A DNA stretch of 43,295 nucleotides. Origin: JABCPO02 sp052174015 (GTDB lineage: Bacteria > Bacillota > Clostridia > TANB77 > CAG-508). Position numbers and translations under genes: made by a program. Location: NCBI GenBank assembly GCA_052174015.1, contig JBQMXM010000009.1, positions 1-43,295 on the forward strand, given 5' to 3'. The notes beneath the pieces are model-generated. The model was not told the DNA's origin. It worked only from the letters and a program-made list of their open reading frames with translations, and searched no databases. Position 1 is the first letter of the stretch, and every line of letters begins with the position of its first letter. Positions 16,739-25,691 of the stretch are shown one piece after another.

Positions 16739-18910
16739 TTGTTAAATAAAGATATAATTATAGATAGAAATAAATATAAAAAATTAAAATATGTATCAAT
16801 GATATCAATATATGATGTGAATTTTAAAAAAGTTGAATTAAGTATAATAACTATGGATATATATAGTTCATTTAATGAAAATTTAGAAGAAATTAATGGA
16901 TTTAAAAAATTTATTAATGAGATTATATTAAAAATTAATAACTTTGTAGATTATTATAATACAGTTGATGATATTAAATCTATTAATGAATCTAAATATA
17001 AAAACAATATCATAGATATATTAAAAGAATTAATTATATTTAATAATAAATATAGAGAAAGTATGAAAAAATTTTATGCTTTTTATCATATAAATAGAAT
17101 TATTGTAGAAACATATAGTAAGAATAAATGTAGCAAGCAAGAATTTGAAAAAATTAAGATTAATCAAAACAACTTATTATATAATAATATAGAAATTTTA
17201 AAACTATTACTAGAAATTAAAGAAAAATCACTTTGTATTAGAAAATATATATATGATATAGTAGAGATATTAGAAAAATATTTTGATTTAGAACAAAAAG
17301 AATTGGAAGAGATTTTAGGTGTAGATTTAAGTGTATATTATATTAAAAAAAGTAAAAAAATAGAAATAAACAATAATTTTAATAAAGTAAAATATGTAAA
17401 AGAACAAAATAAGGTGATAAATAAAATTATTAAATTAGATAAAAATATAATTAATAATACAAATAATAAGTTTAAAAATTTAATAAAAAATGAAGATAAT
17501 AAGGTGTTAATAAAAAATCTTATAGAAAATAAAAGATATAATCAGTATCTTATATATAAGAAAGAAATTTATAGAACTGAAAACCAAAAAGAAAATTTTG
17601 AAGAATATTTAAAAAATATTGTTAAGTATTACTATATTGTTAGTGAACAAAAAGAAATTAAGAGTTTAGAAGATTTCTTAATAAAGAATGATATTAAAAC
17701 ATTATATAAATATATATTAAAATTTGTAAAAGATAATTTTAGCTTAGAAGAAAAAATAAAAGATAAATTTATTAAAATGATATATAAAGAGTATAGTTTT
17801 TTTAGAATAGAAAAATATCAAGAATTTAAAAAACAATACAGTAATAAGTCATTATTAGAATTATTGAGTATATATTATAGAATAAATAACATAGATTATA
17901 AAACTTCTAAAGCAAACAAAGAAAAAGAAGATAGATATATTAAAGAAAATATCAAAAAAGTAAATAATAAGTTGAGCAATAATATAAAAGAAAAAAATAC
18001 AAATATATATAATATATATAATATCAAAGAAGAATATTTTAAAGATATTTTAAAAGTGATTAAAATGTTTGGCAAAGAATATACAGAAGTAGTATTAGAA
18101 AGTATATCTAATAATGTTATATACTATTTTGAAAACGCTAAAATAAGAAATGGATACTTTAATTTATATAAAAATATAATTTTTTGTAGTGAACTTGAAA
18201 AATATGTAATAATACATGAATTAGGACACTATATTCAAGATAATATTACGAGCAATGTTAATCAGAATCCAATTAAGAAGAATAAAATATTACTAGAAAT
18301 ATATTCACAAATATTAGAATTAGCATATATAGATAATTTTAATATGGAGTATAATAAAAGCTTGGAATATAATATCAAAGAAGATGTAGAAGAAAAATAT
18401 AAATATAATACATATAATTATAGGATTATGCAAAAGTTGTTAAATATATTTACAAGTATAAAAAGGGTTAATGTAGAAGAAAAAATATTAAAATATATTA
18501 AAGAAGTTATTAAAGATAATAAAGAATTAATAGATGGAAATAATATATATAATATTTTAGAAGAAAATATTCATAAACTAATTTCTACATTTAGCGAAGA
18601 AGAAAAAAATTTAGTTAGAGAATTAGATAAGAATGAAATGTTTGGAGATATAAAATATATATGGACATTCTTTTTAGATGTAACGATATATAAAAAGATA
18701 AAAAAAGAATATGAAACAACAAATATTAAAAATAGTAATTATAAGAGTGAAAAATATATATATAAATATTTAGAGAGTATAAAACAATTAAAAGAAAAAA
18801 GTATACCAGAATTATTAAAAATTTTAGAAGTTGATCCAAAAGAAAAGTATAATGAATTAAGTGAAAATTACTTAGAATTTATACATGAAATATTAAATAA
18901 TATATGTTAA
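16739..18910 (+). CDS. M3-like zinc metallopeptidase, paralogue 4
   Basis: The 723 residues make this the most divergent of the four. HELGH is at 493-497 (IIHELGHYIQDN) and E520 in LLEIYSQILELAYI, so the zinc ligands and catalytic Glu are kept. The first 480 residues are helical, Lys/Ile/Asn-rich and poorly conserved with the others. The start is a TTG: AGAGGTG lies 6 nt upstream and no ATG is as well placed; the next in-frame ATG (codon 22) has no ribosome binding site. A weak start after a terminator suggests low expression compared with peptide 3. It is the last gene of the island; ylxM follows after about 70 bp. Confidence 0.78.
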   Translation: MLNKDIIIDRNKYKKLKYVSMISIYDVNFKKVELSIITMDIYSSFNENLEEINGFKKFINEIILKINNFVDYYNTVDDIKSINESKYKNNIIDILKELIIFNNKYRESMKKFYAFYHINRIIVETYSKNKCSKQEFEKIKINQNNLLYNNIEILKLLLEIKEKSLCIRKYIYDIVEILEKYFDLEQKELEEILGVDLSVYYIKKSKKIEINNNFNKVKYVKEQNKVINKIIKLDKNIINNTNNKFKNLIKNEDNKVLIKNLIENKRYNQYLIYKKEIYRTENQKENFEEYLKNIVKYYYIVSEQKEIKSLEDFLIKNDIKTLYKYILKFVKDNFSLEEKIKDKFIKMIYKEYSFFRIEKYQEFKKQYSNKSLLELLSIYYRINNIDYKTSKANKEKEDRYIKENIKKVNNKLSNNIKEKNTNIYNIYNIKEEYFKDILKVIKMFGKEYTEVVLESISNNVIYYFENAKIRNGYFNLYKNIIFCSELEKYVIIHELGHYIQDNITSNVNQNPIKKNKILLEIYSQILELAYIDNFNMEYNKSLEYNIKEDVEEKYKYNTYNYRIMQKLLNIFTSIKRVNVEEKILKYIKEVIKDNKELIDGNNIYNILEENIHKLISTFSEEEKNLVRELDKNEMFGDIKYIWTFFLDVTIYKKIKKEYETTNIKNSNYKSEKYIYKYLESIKQLKEKSIPELLKILEVDPKEKYNELSENYLEFIHEILNNIC

Positions 18911-18930
18911 GTTTTTTTCCTTTACACCTA

Positions 18931-18959
18931 TTGACTAAAAGTAAAAAATATTGTAAAAT
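18931..18959 (+). promoter_or_regulatory. Promoter of the ylxM-ffh operon
   Basis: TTGACT (18931-18936) and TAAAAT (18954-18959) are 17 bp apart, 25 bp upstream of the ylxM start. Confidence 0.7.
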
Positions 18960-18983
18960 ATATTTAGCTTACATGGAGGAAAT

Positions 18984-19358
18984 ATGCCAAATAATAATCA
19001 AAAAAATGTATATTATAGTATACTACTTGATATTTATGGAAATCTACTAACTAAAAAACAATATCATTGTATCAATAGATACTATAATTTAGATTTATCA
19101 TTAGCAGAAATTGCTGAAGAAGATAATATCTCAAGACAAGCAGTAAGAGATAATATTAAAAAGGCAGAAGAAAAATTAGATTTTTTTGAAAAAGAAATAC
19201 AAAAATATAGTGTTTTTTTGAAAAAAGAGAAAATTTTAAACTCTTTAGAAGACAGTTTAATTAAACTTAGCAAATTAAACATTAGCGAAAATGTAGGCAA
19301 AACAAATAAATTAATAGAGAATATTCAAAAAAATGTAAATTCTTTGAAAAAAATTTAG
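18984..19358 (+). CDS. ylxM: YlxM family (UPF0122) helix-turn-helix protein
   Basis: The 124 residues have a sigma-region-4-like helix-turn-helix: LTKKQYHCINRYYNLDLSLAEIAEEDNISRQAVRDNIKKAEEKL, the hallmark of UPF0122. A coiled, charged C-terminus follows. YlxM is encoded just before ffh in most Firmicutes and in streptococci affects SRP function. GGAGGAA precedes the ATG, and ffh starts 13 nt after the stop. The promoter directly upstream makes it the first gene of the SRP/ribosome operon. Confidence 0.93.
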   Translation: MPNNNQKNVYYSILLDIYGNLLTKKQYHCINRYYNLDLSLAEIAEEDNISRQAVRDNIKKAEEKLDFFEKEIQKYSVFLKKEKILNSLEDSLIKLSKLNISENVGKTNKLIENIQKNVNSLKKI

Positions 19359-19371
19359 ACAAGAGGTGAAA

Positions 19372-20715
19372 ATGGCTTTTGAAGGACTTTCAGACAGACT
19401 AAGTAAAATTATGCGTAATTTAAAAGGTCAAGCTAGAATAACAGAAAAAGACTTAAAAGAAGTTTTAAGAGAAATAAAGCTTACATTATTAGAAGCTGAT
19501 GTAAATTTCTTAGTAGTTAAAAAACTTATTTCTAGAATAGAAGAAAAAGCATTAGGTGAAGAAGTTTTAAAATCTTTAACTCCAGGACAACAAGTTGTAA
19601 AAATAGTTAAAGATGAATTAATAGAAATATTAGGAAGTGCTAATACTTCAATTAATTTTTCTACAGACGGAAAACCTACTGTTATTATGTTAGTGGGTCT
19701 TCAAGGAGCAGGTAAAACAACACTTGCTGGAAAATTAGCAAATCTTTTTAGAAAACAAGGCAAAAAACCATTGTTAGTTGCATGTGATGTATATAGACCA
19801 GCAGCAATTAAACAATTACAAGTAGTTGGAAAAAGTCTAAATATCCCGGTATATTCAAATGAAGATACAAAAGATGTATTAAAAATTGCAAAAGAAGGTA
19901 TTTTAAAAGGAATTAGTTCATTAAATGATTTAATTATCATTGATACAGCAGGAAGATTGCAAATTGATAATGAAATGATGGAAGAATTAACTAAACTTTA
20001 TGATAATATTAAACCAAACGAAGTATTACTTGTTGTAGATGCAATGTCAGGACAAGAAGCAGCAAATGTAGCTAAAACATTTAGTGAAAAATTAGAAGTA
20101 AATGGTATAGTGTTATCAAAGCTAGATGCAGATACAAGAGGAGGAGCAGCACTTTCTGTTAAAGAAATAACTCAAAAACCAATTAAGTTTGCATCAGTTG
20201 GAGAAAAATTATCAGATTTAGAAATTTTTTATCCAGATAGAATGGCTTCTAGAATTTTAGGTATGGGAGATGTACTTTCAATTATTGAAAAAGCTGAAGA
20301 ACAATTTTCAGAAGACGAAGCAAAAGAACTTGAAGAAAAATTTAAAAAGAATAATTACAATTTAAATGACTATTTAAAACAGATGAAAAAAATTAAAAAA
20401 ATGGGTCCATTATCATCAATTATTAAAATGATACCAGGAATGGGAGAATTAAAAAATTTAAATGTTGATGATAAAGAAATTGTAAGGATAGAGGCTATCA
20501 TACAGTCTATGACAGAAAAAGAAAGACAAAATTATAAGATATTAAACGGCTCTAGAAGAAAGAGAATAGCATTAGGAAGTGGAACAACAGTAGAGCAAGT
20601 TAATAAATTTATCAAATCATTTGATATGTTTCAAAAAATTATGAAGGATATGAAAAATCCAAAAAATATGCAAAAAATGATGGATAAATTAAAATCAGGT
20701 AATTTAAAATTTTAA
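19372..20715 (+). CDS. ffh: Signal recognition particle protein Ffh (SRP54)
   Basis: Ffh binds signal sequences and 4.5S/6S RNA and delivers ribosomes to FtsY. The 447 residues show an N domain helical bundle (1-~95), the G domain with G-x-x-G-x-G-K-T at 109-116 (GLQGAGKTTLAGKLA), DVYRPAA, DTAGR from D191 and SKLDADTRGGAALS, and an M domain after ~310 ending near FIKSFDMFQKIMKDM. The C-terminus is short and Met-rich. An in-frame GTG at 19366 is part of the ribosome binding site GAGGTG, so ATG 19372 is the start. rpsP follows after 11 nt. Confidence 0.98.
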   Translation: MAFEGLSDRLSKIMRNLKGQARITEKDLKEVLREIKLTLLEADVNFLVVKKLISRIEEKALGEEVLKSLTPGQQVVKIVKDELIEILGSANTSINFSTDGKPTVIMLVGLQGAGKTTLAGKLANLFRKQGKKPLLVACDVYRPAAIKQLQVVGKSLNIPVYSNEDTKDVLKIAKEGILKGISSLNDLIIIDTAGRLQIDNEMMEELTKLYDNIKPNEVLLVVDAMSGQEAANVAKTFSEKLEVNGIVLSKLDADTRGGAALSVKEITQKPIKFASVGEKLSDLEIFYPDRMASRILGMGDVLSIIEKAEEQFSEDEAKELEEKFKKNNYNLNDYLKQMKKIKKMGPLSSIIKMIPGMGELKNLNVDDKEIVRIEAIIQSMTEKERQNYKILNGSRRKRIALGSGTTVEQVNKFIKSFDMFQKIMKDMKNPKNMQKMMDKLKSGNLKF

Positions 20716-20726
20716 AGGAGGAAGAA

Positions 20727-20972
20727 ATGGTTAAAATTAGACTTAAAAGAGTAGGTAAAAAAAGAAAACCATTTTATCATGTAGTAGTAGCAGACGCTAG
20801 AACTGCAAGAGATGGAAAAATAATTGAAAAAATAGGTACATATGACCCTATGACACAACCATCAACAATCAATGTAGATTTAGAAAAAGTAGCAACTTGG
20901 ATAAAAAATGGAGCTCAACCTACAGAAACAGCTAAAAAATTAATAGAAATAGCTAAAAAAGACAATAAGTAG
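20727..20972 (+). CDS. rpsP: 30S ribosomal protein S16
   Basis: The 81 residues open with MVKIRLKRVGKKRKPFYHVVV and contain ADARTARDGKIIEKIGTYDP, both diagnostic of bS16, an early 16S rRNA-binding assembly protein. Length is standard. AAAGGAGG sits 6 nt before the ATG. It is third in the ylxM-ffh operon and followed by khpA. Confidence 0.98.
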   Translation: MVKIRLKRVGKKRKPFYHVVVADARTARDGKIIEKIGTYDPMTQPSTINVDLEKVATWIKNGAQPTETAKKLIEIAKKDNK

Positions 20973-21018
20973 TAAATAAAAGTTAGTAGTAATTAATATC
21001 AATAAAAAGGAAAATGAA

Positions 21019-21267
21019 ATGGAAGATATTTTAGAAGTGATAATTAAAAACTTAATAGGTTCATTAGATTATAAGATAGATAAAAAAGTAGAAAAAAATA
21101 ATGTATATATTAATATCTATGTTTCAAAATCTAATATGAAAAAAATAATTGGATATAATGGACAAACAATTAAAGCTATAGAAACAATAGTACGTTCATT
21201 TAAAAATACTAGAAAAAGAATGATATTAAAAGTTAATGAAATGAGTGAAGATGAAATTAATAACTAA
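21019..21267 (+). CDS. khpA: KH-domain RNA-binding protein KhpA (YlqC)
   Basis: This single type-II KH domain of 82 residues has the GxxG loop as GYNG in KKIIGYNGQTIKAIETIV. KhpA proteins, usually with KhpB, bind many RNAs and influence cell division and envelope in Gram-positives. Position between rpsP and rimM is the standard ylqC place. The ribosome binding site is modest (AAAAGG). An earlier ATG at 21014 is out of frame. The C-terminus overlaps the rimM start, implying translational coupling. Confidence 0.93.
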   Translation: MEDILEVIIKNLIGSLDYKIDKKVEKNNVYINIYVSKSNMKKIIGYNGQTIKAIETIVRSFKNTRKRMILKVNEMSEDEINN

Positions 21268-21895
21268 TATACAAAATAAAGATTATTTAGAAATTGGAAT
21301 AATTGCTAATACACATAAATTAGATGGAACAGTAAAAATTAAATTTTATTCTGATAATGATATATTAGAAAAATATAATGATATATATATATTTAAAAAT
21401 GGAATGTATACTAAAATTAATATAATAAAAAAAATAAAAAATAAAAACAGATTAAATAATAAAGAGAATTCTAGCTTAGTTATTTCTAGAATACAAGGAG
21501 TAAATAATATAGAAGAAGCTCAATATTATAAAGGAAAAAAGCTATATATAAAAAGAAAAGAAATAGATAATATTTCTAAAATACAAAATAAAACTCAAAA
21601 AGATTTGAAAAAAGATAAAGGAAATCTAAACACAGAAAATAAGTATACAGAAAATGAAGAAATATATATTATAGATGTTATAGGAATAGATGTAATATAT
21701 AATGAAGAAAAAATCGGAATTGTAGAAGATGTATTAACAAATGTACCAACAGAAATATTTGTTATAAAAACAGATAATATAAAAGATAAACTAAATAATA
21801 GTAATCAAATATTAGTACCATATATAGGAAAATATATAAAGAGTATAGATATAGAAAATAAAAAATGTATAGTAGATATATCAGAACTTATTTAA
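21251..21895 (+). CDS. rimM: 16S rRNA processing protein RimM
   Basis: RimM assists 30S head assembly around S19. The 214 residues contain the N-terminal barrel (LEIGIIANTHKLDGTVKIKFYS), the motif IEEAQYYKGKKLYI, and the PRC-barrel half (IYIIDVIGIDVI ... IGIVEDVLTNVPTEIFVI, ending LVPYIGKYIKSIDIENKKCIVDISEL). It is some 40 residues longer than usual because of a Lys/Asn-rich segment between the two barrels (around 110-140, QNKTQKDLKKDKGN). GTG 21245 or ATG 21251 could start it; both overlap khpA and neither has a clear ribosome binding site, so coupling is likely. Confidence 0.93.
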   Translation: MKLITNIQNKDYLEIGIIANTHKLDGTVKIKFYSDNDILEKYNDIYIFKNGMYTKINIIKKIKNKNRLNNKENSSLVISRIQGVNNIEEAQYYKGKKLYIKRKEIDNISKIQNKTQKDLKKDKGNLNTENKYTENEEIYIIDVIGIDVIYNEEKIGIVEDVLTNVPTEIFVIKTDNIKDKLNNSNQILVPYIGKYIKSIDIENKKCIVDISELI

Positions 21896-21929
21896 AACAA
21901 ATATCTAAATTTAAATATTAGAGGTAAAT

Positions 21930-22604
21930 ATGAAATTTCACATTTTAACACTTTTTCCTGAAATCTTTAAAAGCTTAAATGTTAGTATATTAAAAAAAGC
22001 TATAGAAAATAATAAAATAGATATAGATATAATAAATATACGAGATTTTAGTAAAGATAAACATAGGAAAGTGGATGAAAAAATATATGGTGGTGGAGCA
22101 GGAATGCTTATTAGGCCAGATGTGGTATATGATAGTTATATGAGTATACCTGAAAATATAAGGCAAAATTCCAGAGTTATATATTTAACACCAAAAGGAA
22201 AAGTCTTAAATCAAAAAAAAGTAGTAGAGTTATCAAAACTTGAAAATATTATATTACTTTGTGGACATTATGAAGGAATAGATGAAAGAGTAATAGAAGA
22301 AATAGTTGATGAAGAAATATCAATAGGAGATTACATCTTAACAGGTGGAGAAATTCCAGCAATGGTACTTATTGATAGTATATCTAGAAATATAGATGGG
22401 GTAATATCAAAAGAATCTTTGCAAGAAGAAAGTTTTAATAACAATATATTAGAAGGTCCACAATATACAAAACCATTAATATTTAAAGGAAAAGAAGTAC
22501 CAAAAATACTATTAAGTGGAAATCATCAAGAAATATCAAAATTTAGAAAAGAAGAAGCAATAAAAGCAACTAAACAAAAAAGACCAGAATTATTAGAAAA
22601 ATAA
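21930..22604 (+). CDS. trmD: tRNA (guanine-37-N1)-methyltransferase TrmD
   Basis: TrmD makes m1G37 in tRNAs and prevents +1 frameshifting. The 224 residues start MKFHILTLFPEIFKSLNVSI and include YGGGAGMLIRPDVV, LCGHYEGIDERVIE and ISIGDYILTGGEIPAM, the trefoil-knot SAM-binding loops of the family. The C-terminal helical tail is slightly shorter than the E. coli protein. AGAGGT precedes the ATG. It lies between rimM and rplS as in most bacteria. Confidence 0.98.
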   Translation: MKFHILTLFPEIFKSLNVSILKKAIENNKIDIDIINIRDFSKDKHRKVDEKIYGGGAGMLIRPDVVYDSYMSIPENIRQNSRVIYLTPKGKVLNQKKVVELSKLENIILLCGHYEGIDERVIEEIVDEEISIGDYILTGGEIPAMVLIDSISRNIDGVISKESLQEESFNNNILEGPQYTKPLIFKGKEVPKILLSGNHQEISKFRKEEAIKATKQKRPELLEK

Positions 22605-22625
22605 AATAAAACAAGGAGGACTTAA

Positions 22626-23153
22626 ATGGATATCATTAAAGCTATAGAACATGAACAAATGAAGAAAAAAGTTCCAAAATTATCTGTAGGTAATACAGTT
22701 AAAGTACATGTTAGAATAACTGAAGGTTCAAAATCAAGAATCCAAGTATTTGAAGGAACAATAATTAAAATTCAAAATGGAGGAGTAAACCAAACATTTA
22801 CAGTAAGAAGAATATCTTATGGTGTAGGTGTAGAAAAAACTTTCTTACTTCATTCTCCAAATGTAGAAAAAGTAGAATTAGTAAGAGTTGGTAAAGCTAG
22901 AAGAGCTAAATTAACATATTTAAGAGATAGAGTTGGTAAAAAAGCTAAGACTAAAGAAGTAGTTGGAGCTAGAATAATCAATGAAGAAATCGTATTAAAA
23001 GAAGATGAAATTTTAACACCAGAAGCAGAAGCGGCAGCTTTAAAAGCAGAAAATGCAACTGTTGAAGTAAAAGAAGTAGAAGAAGTAAAAGAAGAAGTGA
23101 AAGAAGCTAAAGCAGAAGAAACTGTAGAAGAGAAAGGAGATAAAAATGAATAA
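22626..23153 (+). CDS. rplS: 50S ribosomal protein L19 with an acidic C-terminal extension
   Basis: Residues 1-~117 are a normal bL19 (GNTVKVHVRITEGSKSRIQV, FTVRRISYGVGVEKTFLLHSP, RRAKLTYLRDRVGK). After that come about 58 extra residues, Glu/Ala/Val/Lys-rich with short repeats of the KEVEEVKEE type, probably extended or helical and solvent exposed. Typical L19 is 115-120 residues. AAGGAGG precedes the ATG. Its end overlaps the rplM start by 8 nt. The tail might be a lineage trait; several proteins here carry similar acidic or charged tails. Confidence 0.97.
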   Translation: MDIIKAIEHEQMKKKVPKLSVGNTVKVHVRITEGSKSRIQVFEGTIIKIQNGGVNQTFTVRRISYGVGVEKTFLLHSPNVEKVELVRVGKARRAKLTYLRDRVGKKAKTKEVVGARIINEEIVLKEDEILTPEAEAAALKAENATVEVKEVEEVKEEVKEAKAEETVEEKGDKNE

Positions 23154-23580
23154 GACATATACTCCAAATGTAAAAGAATTAGATAAAAAATGGTATGTGA
23201 TTGACGCTAAAGATAAAGTACTTGGAAGAGTTGCAACAGAAGCGGCAAGACTATTAAGAGGAAAACACAAACCAAACTTTATGTTTAACATTGATACAGG
23301 AGACCATGTAATCATAATTAACTGTAAAGATGTTGTGTTAACAGGAAAAAAATTAGATCAAAAAATGTATAGAAGACATTCAGGATACTTAGGTGGAATG
23401 AAAGAAAAAAGTGCAAAAGTAATGATGGAACAAACACCAGAAAAAGCTATGTACTTAGCAATAAAAGGTATGTTACCACATACTAAATTAGGAGCTAAAC
23501 AACTTAAAAAATTAAGAGTATATAAAGATGAAAATCATGAACAAATAGCTCAAAAACCTGAAATTTGGGAGGTTAAATAA
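23146..23580 (+). CDS. rplM: 50S ribosomal protein L13
   Basis: The 144 residues include WYVIDAKDKVLGRVATEAAR, LRGKHKPNFMFNIDTGDHVI and RHSGYLGGMKEKSA, all diagnostic of uL13, an early 23S-binding assembly protein. AAAGGAGAT inside the rplS end serves as ribosome binding site. It overlaps rplS by 8 nt and rpsI by 1 nt, so the three are coupled. In B. subtilis rplM-rpsI sits elsewhere; here the pair is appended to the SRP operon. Confidence 0.98.
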   Translation: MNKTYTPNVKELDKKWYVIDAKDKVLGRVATEAARLLRGKHKPNFMFNIDTGDHVIIINCKDVVLTGKKLDQKMYRRHSGYLGGMKEKSAKVMMEQTPEKAMYLAIKGMLPHTKLGAKQLKKLRVYKDENHEQIAQKPEIWEVK

Positions 23581-23975
23581 TGGCAGAAAAAGGAACATTT
23601 TTAGGAACAGGAAGAAGAAAAAAATCAATTGCTAGAGTTAGATTAACAAGTGGAAGTGGAAAAATAGTTGTTAATGGAAAAGATATTAACGAATATTTTG
23701 GAACTGAAACATTAATAGTTGTAGCAAAACAAGCATTAACATTATTAAATGTAGAAAACAAATATGATATAATTATAAAAGTGCAAGGTGGAGGATTCTC
23801 AGGACAAGCAGGAGCAATCAGACATGGTATAGCAAGAGCATTATTAGAAGTAGATGAAGAAAACAGACCACAATTAAAACAAGCTGGATACTTAACTCGT
23901 GATGCACGTATGAAAGAAAGAAAAAAATACGGACTTAAAAAAGCAAGAAAAGCACCACAATTCAGTAAGAGATAA
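23580..23975 (+). CDS. rpsI: 30S ribosomal protein S9
   Basis: The 131 residues begin MAEKGTFLGTGRRKKSIARV and end KKARKAPQFSKR, the family's basic tail that reaches the P-site tRNA. The RHGIARALLEVDEENR block is also standard. The ATG overlaps the rplM stop (TAATG), and GGGAGG lies inside the rplM end. It is the last gene of the operon; a bidirectional terminator follows. Confidence 0.98.
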   Translation: MAEKGTFLGTGRRKKSIARVRLTSGSGKIVVNGKDINEYFGTETLIVVAKQALTLLNVENKYDIIIKVQGGGFSGQAGAIRHGIARALLEVDEENRPQLKQAGYLTRDARMKERKKYGLKKARKAPQFSKR

Positions 23976-24017
23976 TTATATACATATAAGTCTTATAATA
24001 AAAGAAATAATGAATAT

Positions 24018-24060
24018 AAAGAATATAATAAAAAAGATAATAAAAAAGATAATAAAAAAG
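24018..24060 (+). repeat. Short 12-bp tandem repeat
   Basis: AAAAAAGATAAT is repeated almost exactly, with a third partial unit that becomes the 5' arm of the terminator. It is probably slippage in A-rich DNA without function. Confidence 0.6.
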
Positions 24061-24087
24061 TACATCATATATACGATGTACTTTTTT
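24054..24087. terminator. Bidirectional terminator between rpsI and the GH57 gene
   Basis: AAAAAAGTACATC (24054-24066) pairs perfectly with GATGTACTTTTTT (24075-24087) around an 8-nt loop. Having A and T runs on both sides, it serves rpsI on the plus strand and the branching enzyme on the minus strand. Confidence 0.9.
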
Positions 24088-24089
24088 AT

Positions 24090-25679
24090 TTAATTATCAG
24101 CATATATTTTAAAAGAAATAAATGGAAAGATGTTATCTTTTTGTTCAATATCTTTTATATATTTTTCATTAATATCATTATTTAATATCATTTCATATAT
24201 TGCGTTAAAACGCCCTGTATGGTCTTTTATACGTTTATGAGCATATTCAACCATTGTACCATTTGTAATTATGAATAACCAATCACTACTTTGAAGTAGT
24301 AGTAGTTCACGAGCTAATTGATTTAAAGCACGAATAGTTAAGCTTTTTTTTGTATCTTTAAACATATTTGCAATTAAACACATTCTATCTGCTAAAGTTA
24401 ATAAGTGTTTATGAGCATAGTCATTGCTTTGATTAAGCCATACTTCAGAATATCCTTTAGCACCCCAAGAAGAACGACAAGGATTAGTTAATTGCATTTT
24501 AGGGTATTTATCAATATATTCAGATGGAGTTATTAGTTTAAATATATTAGTATCATAATGTATTTTTTTAAATAGGTCATATATCCATAACGGACCTTCA
24601 TACCACCAATGTCCATAAAGTTCAGCATCATAAGGACAGACAATGATAGGAGGATTAAAAGTATATTTGCTTGCATTTAATATTTGCTTATTTCTAGATT
24701 CTAAGAAATGAGATGCTTGCATACTACAAACTTCACGAGCTTTATCTATATCATAGACCTCTTTATTAGCAGTATTACCTGTGATTTTAGCATATTTAAT
24801 TCCTGTATGAACACGAACACCATTATTTGCAATATATGGTTTAATATATTCATAAGGAGCCTCATAACCTATATCATTATAGAAGTCACGATAATTAGGG
24901 TCTCCTGGATACCCAGTAATTGAACTCCATACTTGCCTTGAACTTTCTAAGTCACGCCCAAATGCAACAATCCCTTGATTTGAAACAATTGGTGCAAAAG
25001 TAGAGAATGCAGGCTTGTTATCTGCATATAGTATACCATGTGTTTCAGTTATAATATATTCTATTCCATATTTTTTTAAATATTTATCAGCTTCTGGAAT
25101 GTATCCACACTCAGGTAACCAAATACCACGAGGAGAAGTATTAAAATATTTTTTGTATGTATCAACTCCAACTTTAATTTGTGCTTCAACAGCTTTTTCA
25201 TTTAAATATAGTATTGGGAAATACCCATGAGTTGCTCCACAAGTTATAATTTCAAGTACTTTCAAATCTTGAAAATGTTTAAACATACTAATTAAATCAG
25301 AATTAGCAGTATTTAAAAAAAAGTCTAAATCACTCTTATATCTATTATTATAGTATATTGCTAATTTTTGTTTTTGAATATTATCTTTTTGTCTTTCAAC
25401 TTCAAGAGAAGATAGAATAATTCTATCTTTTAAATATTTAATATATCTTTTCTTTAATATCTTATTATCAAGCATTGATAAAAGAGGAGGAGTAAGAGAC
25501 ATAGTAATTCTAAAATCAATTTTTTCCTCCACTAACTTAGAAAATGCTTGTAGTAATGGGATATATGTTTCAGAAATAGCTTCAAAAAGCCAAGTTTCTT
25601 CTAAATATCCATCATTTTCAGGGTGATAAATATATGGCAAATGTGCATGTAATATTATAGATACATAACCTTTTTCCAT
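24090..25679 (-). CDS. GH57 family 1,4-alpha-glucan branching enzyme
   Basis: The 529 residues begin MEKGYVSIILHAHLPYI, the typical GH57 HxHLPY motif. The nucleophile is E190 in GIWLPECGYIPE, the acid/base candidate D351 in CPYDAELYGHWWYEG, and the C-terminal half (WGAKGYSEVWLNQSNDYAHKHL) is the DUF1957 helical domain. This matches GH57 branching enzymes (Thermus AmyC type), which form alpha-1,6 branches in glycogen. There is no signal peptide, so it is cytosolic. AAAGGAA lies upstream of the ATG. It follows the DUF4912 gene by 12 nt on the same strand. No glgA/glgC is in the window. The GH57 family call is strong; branching rather than amylase activity is inferred. Confidence 0.9.
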   Translation of the reverse strand: MEKGYVSIILHAHLPYIYHPENDGYLEETWLFEAISETYIPLLQAFSKLVEEKIDFRITMSLTPPLLSMLDNKILKKRYIKYLKDRIILSSLEVERQKDNIQKQKLAIYYNNRYKSDLDFFLNTANSDLISMFKHFQDLKVLEIITCGATHGYFPILYLNEKAVEAQIKVGVDTYKKYFNTSPRGIWLPECGYIPEADKYLKKYGIEYIITETHGILYADNKPAFSTFAPIVSNQGIVAFGRDLESSRQVWSSITGYPGDPNYRDFYNDIGYEAPYEYIKPYIANNGVRVHTGIKYAKITGNTANKEVYDIDKAREVCSMQASHFLESRNKQILNASKYTFNPPIIVCPYDAELYGHWWYEGPLWIYDLFKKIHYDTNIFKLITPSEYIDKYPKMQLTNPCRSSWGAKGYSEVWLNQSNDYAHKHLLTLADRMCLIANMFKDTKKSLTIRALNQLARELLLLQSSDWLFIITNGTMVEYAHKRIKDHTGRFNAIYEMILNNDINEKYIKDIEQKDNIFPFISFKIYADN

Positions 25680-25691
25680 TATAATTCCTTT

